Shown here one piece after another: positions 44,817 to 52,814 of a stretch of DNA of 64,000 nt. Each line of letters begins with the position of its first letter. The stretch's first letter is position 1. The notes under the pieces were generated by a model. That model was not told the origin of the DNA, searched no databases, and was given only the letters and a program-made list of their open reading frames with translations. The translations under genes were made by a program, and so were the position numbers. Source of the DNA: Undibacterium cyanobacteriorum (GTDB lineage: Bacteria > Pseudomonadota > Gammaproteobacteria > Burkholderiales > Burkholderiaceae_D); assembly GCF_031326225.1 (NCBI RefSeq), contig NZ_CP133720.1:3224001-3288000 (forward strand), in the 5' to 3' direction.

Positions 44817-46145
44817 ATGAGTGACGCCAGATCCCCTCTTTTTCGCACCGAAGTAACGCAAGCACTAAGTCAACAAAGCCTAGGCAGCATACGTCTTGCG
44901 CAGCCAATCTCAAGCTGGCTCATCGCCCTTGTCGCGGCAATTATCGCAACCATACTGATTTTGTTTATTTGGCTTGCGAGTTTTGACCGTAAAGCGCGTG
45001 TCACTGGCGTCATTGTTCCCAGCACGGGCAGTGTCAGTCTCAGCTCAAATACACCGGGCATATTGAGCCAACTCTTGATAAAAGAAGGAGATACTGTCAA
45101 GGCGGGACAAGCACTCTTTGAAATATCAAACGAACGCCAAAACAAGCAAGGTGAAATTTCGGATCTGATCAAGCAGCAACTGTCCCTCCGCCGTCAAACA
45201 CTCGATTCCGAATTGCGCTTAAGCAGTCATCAGGCACAGGAAAAAACAGAAGCATTCGCGCTACGGCTGAAAAACAATACTCAAGAGGGATTGCAACTCG
45301 ACCAAGAAATTGACCTCATGGAGCGACGTCAACGGCTGGCCCAAGATAACCTCCATCGATTTCAGTCTCTCCAAAGCAATGGCTACGTATCAGCCGCACA
45401 GGTTCAACAAAAGCATGAGGAAATCATCGAGATAAGTTCTCGTCTGAGCGCTCTCAAACGCAATCAACTTCAAATCAATTCTAATCGATTAGCAATTGAA
45501 GCTGACTTGAAAAACATTAAGATCAACCTTGCATCGGAACAATCGCAACTTCATCGCGCAATTGCTATGCTCGATCAAGAAACGGTTGAAAATGATAGTC
45601 GTAAAAATACGATTATCAAAGCCCAGCAAGATGGGACAGTCACCATCATCACGGGACAATTGGGGCAACAAGTCGTGCCAGGGCAAACCATAGCGACTTT
45701 GATCCCATCGACTACAGCTACTGACAAGACGAATCCGTCGACTCCCAGTGCAATGGAAGTTCAACTCTTTGCACCAAGTCGCACCTCTGGTTTCGTATCA
45801 GTGGGACAGGAAGTTTTGATCCGCTACACCGCATTCCCTTACCAAAAATTTGGGCTACAAAAAGGCGTCATTGAATCGATCAGTACCACACCGATCGCGC
45901 CCACCGAACTCCCCTCACATCTCGCGTCGACAATACTGAGTAATGCACAGCAAAGTATTTCAGGATTCAACAGTAGTGAAGCACTTTATCGCATCAAAGT
46001 AAAACTAGAAAAACAGACGATCGAAACCTACGGAAAAGTCCACCCACTCAAATCGGGAATGACACTCGAGGCTGATATCGTTCAAGACAATCGAAAAATT
46101 TGGGAATGGCTCGCGGAACCAATTTTGGCAGTCGCAAAGAGATGA
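44817..46145 (+). CDS. HlyD-family periplasmic adaptor of the peptide exporter
   Basis: 442-aa membrane fusion protein that links the inner-membrane ABC exporter to an outer-membrane channel. One membrane segment (about 33-55), a biotinyl-lipoyl half-motif (GILSQLLIKEGDTVKAGQALFEI), a long coiled coil (residues ~110-250, rich in Gln, Leu, Glu and Arg), the second lipoyl half (KAQQDGTVTIITGQLGQQVVPG) and beta-barrel parts. It belongs to the bacteriocin/microcin-type HlyD group. It comes first in the cassette. No outer-membrane factor (TolC) gene is nearby, so a shared one is presumably used. Confidence 0.92.
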   Translation: MSDARSPLFRTEVTQALSQQSLGSIRLAQPISSWLIALVAAIIATILILFIWLASFDRKARVTGVIVPSTGSVSLSSNTPGILSQLLIKEGDTVKAGQALFEISNERQNKQGEISDLIKQQLSLRRQTLDSELRLSSHQAQEKTEAFALRLKNNTQEGLQLDQEIDLMERRQRLAQDNLHRFQSLQSNGYVSAAQVQQKHEEIIEISSRLSALKRNQLQINSNRLAIEADLKNIKINLASEQSQLHRAIAMLDQETVENDSRKNTIIKAQQDGTVTIITGQLGQQVVPGQTIATLIPSTTATDKTNPSTPSAMEVQLFAPSRTSGFVSVGQEVLIRYTAFPYQKFGLQKGVIESISTTPIAPTELPSHLASTILSNAQQSISGFNSSEALYRIKVKLEKQTIETYGKVHPLKSGMTLEADIVQDNRKIWEWLAEPILAVAKR

Positions 46146-46161
46146 AATTCGATTTATCGGG

Positions 46162-46192
46162 CAGAGAAAATGCAGAAAATCGTTTTTCTCTG
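46162..46192 (+). terminator. Terminator-like hairpin after the HlyD gene
   Basis: A perfect 9-bp stem CAGAGAAAA (46162-46170 with 46184-46192) has a 13-nt loop and is followed by TTC. It lies 17 nt beyond the HlyD stop and just upstream of the first precursor's own regulatory module, so the precursor is probably transcribed separately. Confidence 0.5.
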
Positions 46193-46212
46193 TTCGAAAG
46201 AAAAGCGTGACG

Positions 46213-46295
46213 GATCTAGCCATTTTTCACGCTCGCTACAAACTGCATCGACATAGGGTCGACGTAGTACTTTAACTTTGTATAGGAGTAGAGAA
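46213..46295 (+). promoter_or_regulatory. Conserved upstream module of precursor 1
   Basis: Runs from GATCTAGCCAT through an inverted repeat TCGAC-ATAGG-GTCGA (46248-46262) to TGTATAGGAGTA (Shine-Dalgarno AGGAG) before the ATG. The same order of elements with matching spacing occurs upstream of precursor 2 (49962-50047). The shared inverted repeat, consensus ATCGRYATAGGRTCGAYRT, is a candidate operator for one regulator of both precursors. Confidence 0.7.
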
Positions 46296-46688
46296 ATGCG
46301 AATTATTTCGAATGATGAGATCAAGTCAATTTCTGGCGGTGCGATTTTTAATCCTAACGGCCGACCAACAAAAATAGTTGCTGTTCAAGTTCCTGTTTAT
46401 GACGCACTAGGGAACGTTGCGTATTCAAACGTTGAGTACGTTGAAGTGTTCGATGTTGAGGCTGAAGCAGCCCGAGAACAAGCAGCAGCAGTTGCAAAAT
46501 TAACGCTGATTTACATGGAAGAATTGCGAAAGCTACTACCAAACTGTGAGAACACCGTCAACACAGTCGGAGATTCTCAGACTAAGAGCGCTACAGGCAC
46601 TGCGAGCGGAACTCCAAGCGTCAGCGGGACGGGTAGTGTGACATCACAGCTGCCAGCAACAGGTACAAGATGTCCCCCAACACATTAA
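46296..46688 (+). CDS. Double-glycine-leader peptide precursor 1 (putative bacteriocin)
   Basis: 130-aa product; ATG at 46296 with AGGAG 8 nt upstream. Leader MRIISNDEIKSISGG ends in Gly14-Gly15, the cleavage site of C39-peptidase ABC exporters. The ~115-residue core begins AIFNPNGRPTKIV, passes through a valine/tyrosine-rich strand region, a helical Ala/Glu/Gln region (EAEAAREQAAAVAKL) and ends with a Ser/Thr/Gly-rich tail with two Cys (LPNC, TRCPP). The long glycine/serine-rich tail recalls class II microcins. Immediately followed by the protease gene. Activity is predicted from leader and context only. Confidence 0.78.
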   Translation: MRIISNDEIKSISGGAIFNPNGRPTKIVAVQVPVYDALGNVAYSNVEYVEVFDVEAEAAREQAAAVAKLTLIYMEELRKLLPNCENTVNTVGDSQTKSATGTASGTPSVSGTGSVTSQLPATGTRCPPTH

Positions 46689-46758
46689 CTAGGGGATAAA
46701 TCTAAAGTAGGCTTGTGGACCAGCCTTGTGGATAAAACCATATTGAACGGTGAGATTA

Positions 46759-47658
46759 ATGATGCAATTTATTTACCTAGCCATGACTGTGATGTTCTCC
46801 CTATCAGAGCAAACATTTCCTCTGCCAAGCGACGTTCGTAAGTCAGCTGGATTTTCATTAAACTCACCACTCATCCATCACATGCGAGGTGAACATTCGA
46901 AAGTATCGATCTACGGATACATTAACGCCTCCACTGCCAAAGAGCTCGAAAGAATCATTGGATCAGATCCCAGAGTAAATGAAATACTTATTGATACACC
47001 TGGCGGCGAAATTGCGAGTTCAATAAAGATTGCAAACCTCCTAAAGAAACATAATTTGACGCTCACAGTGGATGGCAGATGTTTATCCTCGTGTGCAAAC
47101 TTTCTGTTTATGGCTGCACCGAAAAAACGAGTACTTAAGAACTCCTTAATTGGAATTCATGAATTTTCTTTCCCGCTAGAGACAGGTCGAGGCACAAGAT
47201 GGGTGACAGGTAACGAAGCACAAAAAGAACTAGGAAGTGTTTCAAACCAAGGCTCTCTCTCAGAAAACAACGCTCTTAGAAAAACTATCGAACAGTTCTA
47301 CGTCGAAAACAATGTCAATCAGTCCCTTTTTCGCGCCTTCAACACCTATATATCGAACAGAAAAAAATCTTTCTTGAACGAGGATATCAAGTCTGAGAAT
47401 TCCACAAAAACTTGTCCATCTTTTGATTTTTGGATTCTGCACAAAAAACAACTTGAGGAAATTGGAGCTACTGGAATTGAAGAGTTCTGGTATCCCAAAA
47501 ACTCAGACGAAATGAAATTAGCCGCGATTGACAATGGTTTCAAAAATTCAGATTCCCTATATATTGGCAACGCTAGCGGCCTCAGCAAAGTCTGTACCTC
47601 AGACGAGCGCACTCCTTTGAGGCGACTTCGAGATTTCATCCTCGGAGGGAGCCGATGA
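46759..47658 (+). CDS. Exported ClpP/SppA-like serine protease (COG3904-like)
   Basis: 299 aa from the ATG at 46759 (46762 and a GTG at 46750 are alternatives; GGTGAG is the likely Shine-Dalgarno). A signal-like N-terminus MMQFIYLAMTVMFSLSEQTF. The Clp/crotonase fold is visible: VSIYGYINASTAKELERII, ILIDTPGGEIASSIKIANLL, then DGRCLSSCANFLFMAAP with the nucleophile Ser, and IGIHEFS with the catalytic His. The C-terminal ~110 residues are charged with a conserved-looking Cys. It lies between precursor 1 and the ABC exporter, so it may process or degrade precursors in the periplasm, or be part of self-protection. Confidence 0.78.
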   Translation: MMQFIYLAMTVMFSLSEQTFPLPSDVRKSAGFSLNSPLIHHMRGEHSKVSIYGYINASTAKELERIIGSDPRVNEILIDTPGGEIASSIKIANLLKKHNLTLTVDGRCLSSCANFLFMAAPKKRVLKNSLIGIHEFSFPLETGRGTRWVTGNEAQKELGSVSNQGSLSENNALRKTIEQFYVENNVNQSLFRAFNTYISNRKKSFLNEDIKSENSTKTCPSFDFWILHKKQLEEIGATGIEEFWYPKNSDEMKLAAIDNGFKNSDSLYIGNASGLSKVCTSDERTPLRRLRDFILGGSR

Positions 47659-47683
47659 TTTATCCTTCTCAACATCGATCCCA

Positions 47684-49795
47684 ATGAAAACCATCCTTCA
47701 AACAGAATCCAGCGAATGCGGTTTAGCCTGTCTTGCCATGATTGCCAGCTACTTCGGTTACCGCGCTGATCTAAGCGATCTACGGCGCAAGTTTTCGATC
47801 AGTTTAAAGGGCGCCACTCTCGCACAGTTAATGCGACACGCATCCACAATTGAACTCTCGTCGCGACCACTGCGTTTGGACCTCGATGAAATTGATCAAT
47901 TAAAATTGCCAAGCATTTTGCATTGGAATTTAAACCATTTTGTAGTTTTGAAGAAGGTAAAACGAAACTGGCGTAACGAGCCCATTCTTGTGATCCTTGA
48001 TCCCGCAGTTGGCGAAAGACAAGTCACTCTGCTTGAGGCCTCCAAGCACTTCACGGGAGTCGCTTTAGAACTCACACCGACTGCAAAATTCGAAACAAAA
48101 GACGAACGTAAAAAAATTGCGATTCGCGACCTCACGGGAAGAGTCATTGGCTTGCGTCGAGCCATGGTACAGGTAATCGTTCTCGCGCTCGCTCTAGAGA
48201 TTTTCGCTATTACTTCGCCGCTATTCAATCAGTTCGTGATTGATGAAGTAATCGTCAGCGGCGATCGTGATTTGCTTATCATCTTGGTGTTTGGATTCGC
48301 AATTTTAATGATTACTCAAACCGCAATAGGATTGGCACGTTCTTGGTTCTTAATGCGTTGGAGTATGGATATCGGCTTTCAATGGAGCGGTCGACTCTTT
48401 GCGCACCTCATTCGACTCCCCACTTCATATTTTGAGAAAAGGCACCTCGGAGATATCGTTTCGCGCTTCGGTAGTATTGGCGCCATTCAATCAACACTTA
48501 CTAGTCTATTCGTCGAAAGCCTGCTCGACGGGCTCATGGCAATTCTTGCGCTCGCAATGATGTTCTTGTACAGCCCAAAGCTGAGTGTCTTAGTTCTCGT
48601 TGGGGTTGCGCTGTACGCAGGCTTACGTTGGGCGTTTTACCAACCATTTCGCGAGGCATCACAAGAACGTTTGGTCCTCGCAGCAAAGTCAAGCAGCCAC
48701 TTCATGGAGTCTCTGCGCGCTATTACACCTCTGAAACTGTATGGTCGCGAGGAAGAACGCCGTGCTCGGTGGCAGAACATGCAAATGGACGTACAAAACC
48801 GCGACATCAAGACCCAGAAAATGTCGATCATGTTCAAGGTCAGTAACACTGCGATCTTTGGTGCACAAGGACTTGCTATGTTCTATATCGGCGCACTGCT
48901 GGTTATGCAAAATCAGATGACTGTCGGCATGCTGATGGCTTTTTCGAGTTACGCGGGAACCTTCTCTGGCCGTATCTTTAGCCTGATCGATCTTTTCGTG
49001 AGCGTGAAAATGCTCAGCCTTCACAGTGAGCGCTTGGCCGACATCGTTTGCGAGGAAATCGAAACTGACCCGACCATCGAAACTGATCTGACACGCCTGC
49101 AAAGTTCAATCACTCTCAAAGGCATCAAGTTTCGATATGCCGAAGGTGAACCGTGGGTGCTCAATGGTATCGATCTTCATATCCCGGCCGGCCAGAGTCT
49201 CGCTTTAGTGGGGCCATCAGGATGCGGTAAAACGACTCTGTGCAAAATCATTCTAGGTCTTCTCAAACCAACGGAAGGAGAAGTGCAAATCGATTCGATT
49301 CCGATCAAACAAATTGGACTGAACGCCTATCGTTCTCTAGTGGGCACCGTGATGCAAGACGATTCCTTACTTGCCGGCTCGATTCTCGACAATATCAGTT
49401 TTTTCGACGCCAATACCTCACAAGATTTAGCCGAACAATGCGCGAAGCTGGCCGCGATTCATGACGAAATTTGTGCGATGCCAATGGGATACCAAACGCT
49501 CGTCGGTGACATGGGCAGTAGCCTCTCTGGTGGCCAAAAACAGAGGGTTTTGCTTGCTCGAGCGCTCTACAAACAACCAAAAATTTTGGCACTAGACGAA
49601 GCAACGAGCCATCTCGATATCGCTAACGAACGCAGAGTGAACGAGGCATTAAGTTCATTGCAAATCACTCGCATCATGGTAGCACATAGGCCGGAAACGA
49701 TAGAGGCAGCCGAGCGGGTCGTAAAAATAGAAAATGGAAAAACAACCGAAATTTCATCGCACAATGATGAGGTCAAAGAAGAACTCGTAGCCTGA
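47684..49795 (+). CDS. Peptidase-containing ABC transporter (C39) for leader peptides
   Basis: 703-aa exporter. The N-terminal C39 peptidase has Gln6 (oxyanion), Cys12 in SECGLACLAMIA, His85 in LNHFVVL and Asp106 in ILDPAVG: all catalytic residues are present. The membrane domain covers about 150-440, and the ATPase has Walker A GPSGCGKTTL, signature LSGGQKQRVLLARAL and Walker B ILALDEATSHLD. It cuts leaders after Gly-Gly and exports the core through the membrane with the HlyD adaptor. Its ATG follows the protease stop by 25 nt, with a very short frame in between. Confidence 0.95.
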   Translation: MKTILQTESSECGLACLAMIASYFGYRADLSDLRRKFSISLKGATLAQLMRHASTIELSSRPLRLDLDEIDQLKLPSILHWNLNHFVVLKKVKRNWRNEPILVILDPAVGERQVTLLEASKHFTGVALELTPTAKFETKDERKKIAIRDLTGRVIGLRRAMVQVIVLALALEIFAITSPLFNQFVIDEVIVSGDRDLLIILVFGFAILMITQTAIGLARSWFLMRWSMDIGFQWSGRLFAHLIRLPTSYFEKRHLGDIVSRFGSIGAIQSTLTSLFVESLLDGLMAILALAMMFLYSPKLSVLVLVGVALYAGLRWAFYQPFREASQERLVLAAKSSSHFMESLRAITPLKLYGREEERRARWQNMQMDVQNRDIKTQKMSIMFKVSNTAIFGAQGLAMFYIGALLVMQNQMTVGMLMAFSSYAGTFSGRIFSLIDLFVSVKMLSLHSERLADIVCEEIETDPTIETDLTRLQSSITLKGIKFRYAEGEPWVLNGIDLHIPAGQSLALVGPSGCGKTTLCKIILGLLKPTEGEVQIDSIPIKQIGLNAYRSLVGTVMQDDSLLAGSILDNISFFDANTSQDLAEQCAKLAAIHDEICAMPMGYQTLVGDMGSSLSGGQKQRVLLARALYKQPKILALDEATSHLDIANERRVNEALSSLQITRIMVAHRPETIEAAERVVKIENGKTTEISSHNDEVKEELVA

Positions 49796-49919
49796 TGCAA
49801 CAATCAATTCCGTTTCGAAAGGTCGGAAAAATAGAAATATAGAAAATTACGGTCTGTCTCGTTGAACAAAGATTTAAGTTTCACAAACTCAAATCAATAA
49901 AAGACATTGAACAATTTCA

Positions 49920-49946
49920 CGTGGATGGGCTCGGAGCCCATCCACG
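49920..49946. repeat. Perfect 12-bp inverted repeat (hairpin)
   Basis: CGTGGATGGGCT (49920-49931) and its complement (49935-49946) with a 3-nt loop, 125 nt after the exporter stop. No T-run on either side, so not a classical terminator. It lies just before the conserved module of precursor 2 and may be a terminator of another type or a regulatory RNA structure. Confidence 0.8.
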
Positions 49947-49961
49947 GAAACGGCGCCCACA

Positions 49962-50047
49962 GATCTAGCCATCTGCAGCGCTGGCAGCACCCCATATCGG
50001 TATAGGATCGATATGGATTACTTAACCATGTATAGGAGTAACATAAA
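49962..50047 (+). promoter_or_regulatory. Conserved upstream module of precursor 2
   Basis: A copy of the module at 46213-46295: GATCTAGCCAT, an inverted repeat ATATCG-GTATAGGAT-CGATAT (49994-50014) and TGTATAGGAGTA before the ATG. Sequence order and distance to the ATG are nearly the same, while the intervening coding sequences differ. Confidence 0.7.
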
Positions 50048-50419
50048 ATGCGTATTATTTCAAATGAAGAGTTGTTGTTGATTTCTGGAGGTGATGGCGA
50101 AGAATTCGATGAATTCGATGAATTCGGGAGTGATGTTGAAGACTCTTACTATGGTTGGTTTGACAGCCCCGATGGAAGCAAACGAAAAAAAATTCCAAGA
50201 GGTGGCGGCTCCCCACAGAAAGGTGGTGACGCCAGTAACCCAATCCTCGATAAAATAAAAGAGGAAGCGGCAGATCGGCTCAGTGAATTAATCGTTGACA
50301 AGGGCAGCGAATGGCTCGGAAAAGGCCTTGAAGCTCTAGCGGACTTCGGTAAAGAGATGCTAGACATAGCATCAAAACAACCGCCTGTAAATCCAGGTCA
50401 ACGTTCCGGTCGAGAATAA
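50048..50419 (+). CDS. Double-glycine-leader peptide precursor 2 (putative bacteriocin)
   Basis: 123-aa product. Leader MRIISNEELLLISGG is nearly the same as in precursor 1; the core is unrelated. It starts acidic with a triplicated EFDEFDEF region (from a short DNA repeat GAATTCGAT), continues with aromatic DSYYGWFDS, a basic/Gly stretch (KRKKIPRGGGS) and an amphipathic helical part (EEAADRLSELIVDKGSEWLG). No Cys. AGGAG precedes the ATG. Either a bacteriocin or a partner peptide of precursor 1; function unproven. Confidence 0.75.
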   Translation: MRIISNEELLLISGGDGEEFDEFDEFGSDVEDSYYGWFDSPDGSKRKKIPRGGGSPQKGGDASNPILDKIKEEAADRLSELIVDKGSEWLGKGLEALADFGKEMLDIASKQPPVNPGQRSGRE

Positions 50420-50515
50420 GCGGCAAGCACGAAAATTCACAATTAGCATGAGCCACGAAAGAGATCGTTGGCTCATGCCACATTAACGCACCAATTAAAC
50501 TTTTCTCGGATTGGC

Positions 50516-51019
50516 ATGCCAAACACAAAAATCACCTTGAATACTGCTATGCTTCACAAAAACACATTCATTGCATCTTCTTGTGTTTTTCTATTTATAA
50601 CGTGCTTGTTCCTCACTCGAATAGGGATACAAGCACTCACATCCGTGCATTTAACGACATCCCCTGAAATTCTTGAATACCGATTGTCTCCAAAAAATGA
50701 ATTTTGGGCGATTTATTATCCTATTATTTGTGCCCCATTCGTTGAGTCAATCATCTTAGCTTCTGTAATTCTCAAATTAATTAGGTTCACTTCTCAAACT
50801 ACATTAGTGGTGCTAGTTTCTGCTGGCCTAATGGCTGCACTTCACACTGTAAATAGTCAAAACTACGCGATAAAGGTACTACCTGATTTTCTAGTTTATG
50901 CGTACGTTTTCACTTTTAGTATTCGCTTCACATCTATGGTCAGCGCTTTATGTAGAATCATTCTCCCGCACGCTTTAAACAATTTTTTTGCAATTTTTGT
51001 TTTATATTCTCTCGCTTGA
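50516..51019 (+). CDS. CPBP-type intramembrane protein, possible immunity factor
   Basis: 167-aa membrane protein with four to five hydrophobic segments. CPBP (Abi/CAAX protease) hallmarks: APFVESI in place of the usual EExxxR (only one Glu is visible), LMAALHTV for the second His, and PHALNNFF as the HxxxN motif. CPBP proteins linked to bacteriocin operons often confer self-immunity. ATG at 50516 is tentative (another at 50549); no good Shine-Dalgarno. Located ~100 nt after precursor 2. Confidence 0.7.
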   Translation: MPNTKITLNTAMLHKNTFIASSCVFLFITCLFLTRIGIQALTSVHLTTSPEILEYRLSPKNEFWAIYYPIICAPFVESIILASVILKLIRFTSQTTLVVLVSAGLMAALHTVNSQNYAIKVLPDFLVYAYVFTFSIRFTSMVSALCRIILPHALNNFFAIFVLYSLA

Positions 51020-51188
51020 GACACTGTATGCAGCGCGGAATTGCTGTTTCGGGCTGCACGAGCTGTAGCCTCATTTATTCACGTAAAGGACAGTAAAATT
51101 AGTATCTTCAGTTTGAAAGCTAAATCTAGCGTCACCGAAATGTCTCTAAAATAAGCAACAACTACCCCTGGCTTTTTATGCGAATGAA

Positions 51189-52217
51189 TCACCCCCTAGG
51201 ATGATGCAAAGCATGCAGCTGCTTCAACCTCTCTCTCGCCACATGCGTATAAATCTGCGTGGTGGAAATATCCGCGTGGCCTAATAATAGCTGAACCACG
51301 CGCAAGTCTGCACCGTGGTTGAGTAAGTGCGTGGCGAAGGCGTGGCGCAAGGTATGTGGTGATAGCGGTGCGGTGATGCCGGCTTGTTGGGCGCATTTTT
51401 TGATGACGACCCAGAACATTTGCCGCGTCATGGCGCCGCCTCTGGCGGTGACGAATAAAGCGTCGTCGATTTGGCCGTTGAGGATGGCTGGGCGGCCTTC
51501 GGCGAGATAGCGTTGCAACCAGAGTCGGGCGACTTCGCCGAACGGTACTAGGCGCGTTTTGCTGCCCTTGCCTGTCACGCGCAAGACGCCATCATTCAAA
51601 CTCACTTCAAATGATTTAAGCGACACCAGTTCGCTGACGCGCAAGCCGCAAGCGTATAAAAGTTCAAGCATGGTGCGATCCCGCAAACCCAGAGGCGTGT
51701 TGTCATCGGGCGCTTGTAGCAAGGCTTCGACTTGTTTCTCGCTGAGGGTTTTCGGTAAGCGCGAAGGCTGCTTGGCCGAGCGTAGTTTGGTGCACGGATT
51801 GACGCTGATACGATTTTGCCGAAACGCTTGTTGGTAATAGCGCTTCAGCACTGTCATGCGGCGGTTCGCCGAGGTGGCTTTGGAAACGCTATGCTTTGCC
51901 GCCACATAAGAAAAAATATCGGCCTCGTTCACTTGCAATAAATCTTTGCCGCCATGTTGTTGCAACCATTCTGCGAATAAGCGTAAGTCGCGTCGGTAGG
52001 CTTCGAGGGAATTTTTGGCGAGCCCGTCTTCTAACCACAGATTGTCACAGAACTCGTCGATTTGTCCGTGCACATGAGCAGGCAATTCAATCGGTGCTGT
52101 TGTGGGTGGTCGACCACGCCGCTTGATGGGCGCGTTTGACGCCTCCGCAGCGACGCTAGTGGCGTTGGTTTTTTTTGCCGCGGAGAGTTTTGCTTTGGGT
52201 GGGGCTTTGCTGACCAT
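51189..52217 (-). CDS. xerD: Tyrosine recombinase XerD
   Basis: 342-aa site-specific recombinase that resolves chromosome dimers at dif with XerC. After a basic, Ala/Pro-rich ~45-residue N-terminal extension comes the SAM-like core-binding domain, then the catalytic domain with ACGLRVSEL, GKGSKTRLVPF, LSPHTLRHAFATHLL, LLGHADISTTQIYTHV: Arg, Lys, His, Arg, His and Tyr are in place. ATG at 52217 preferred over a GTG at 52238 that lies inside ogt. It is probably the housekeeping enzyme, not an element integrase. Confidence 0.93.
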   Translation of the reverse strand: MVSKAPPKAKLSAAKKTNATSVAAEASNAPIKRRGRPPTTAPIELPAHVHGQIDEFCDNLWLEDGLAKNSLEAYRRDLRLFAEWLQQHGGKDLLQVNEADIFSYVAAKHSVSKATSANRRMTVLKRYYQQAFRQNRISVNPCTKLRSAKQPSRLPKTLSEKQVEALLQAPDDNTPLGLRDRTMLELLYACGLRVSELVSLKSFEVSLNDGVLRVTGKGSKTRLVPFGEVARLWLQRYLAEGRPAILNGQIDDALFVTARGGAMTRQMFWVVIKKCAQQAGITAPLSPHTLRHAFATHLLNHGADLRVVQLLLGHADISTTQIYTHVARERLKQLHALHHPRG

Positions 52218-52231
52218 GATCGAATCGACTT

Positions 52232-52765
52232 CTACCACAGACTTTCTTGGCGTATGGCGTCACTCTCGCCTAGATACCCTGCCACACCTTCAAAGCGTAA
52301 CAAAAAGCGTTTAACGCCGAGATGGAAGCCAGATTCATCGTCGTGGTGCGCGAAGCCGCCTAGGCCGCCTGTTGCCGTCACACGGTGGCATGGGATCACC
52401 AAGGGGAACCAATTAGCACCGCAGGCTTGGCCCACGGCGCGTGGTGCCGATGCGATGTGTTTGGCGACCTCACCATAGGTTTTGACTTGTCCACGTGGGA
52501 TCGCTGAAATCGCTCGCCACACACGATGCTGAAAATCAGTGCCACATTGTTTCAGCGGTAAATCGAAACGAAAATCAGGGTCGTCAAAATAGGCGAGGAT
52601 TTGCTGTGCGGTTTTTTCTGCGCAAGCGTCGCTTGGTGCTTTTTCTTGAAAACGATTGGGCAGGTAGACTAACTCGGCCAACAAGCCATCTTCGGTACGT
52701 ACACCCATGTAGCCGAATGGTGCGGGAACGATCGCGGAAAATAAGGCGGATTCAGCTAGCGACAT
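52232..52765 (-). CDS. ogt: Methylated-DNA--protein-cysteine methyltransferase
   Basis: 177-aa DNA repair protein that removes methyl groups from O6-methylguanine by transfer to its own cysteine. The active-site motif IPCHRV, the helix-turn-helix RAVGQACGANWFP and the VKRFLLRFEG segment are typical. Stop lies 15 nt before the xerD ATG, so the two are cotranscribed. Upstream Shine-Dalgarno is weak. Confidence 0.93.
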   Translation of the reverse strand: MSLAESALFSAIVPAPFGYMGVRTEDGLLAELVYLPNRFQEKAPSDACAEKTAQQILAYFDDPDFRFDLPLKQCGTDFQHRVWRAISAIPRGQVKTYGEVAKHIASAPRAVGQACGANWFPLVIPCHRVTATGGLGGFAHHDDESGFHLGVKRFLLRFEGVAGYLGESDAIRQESLW

Positions 52766-52814
52766 AGAGCGAGAAGTGGCGAGTAAAGTTCAGGAGACAG
52801 AACGAATTCAGTAT

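Noticed and set aside
51189..52217. XerD as integrase of a mobile element next to the bacteriocin cassette
   Set aside because: It lies in one unit with ogt, has housekeeping XerD motifs, and no attachment repeats or element genes are visible.
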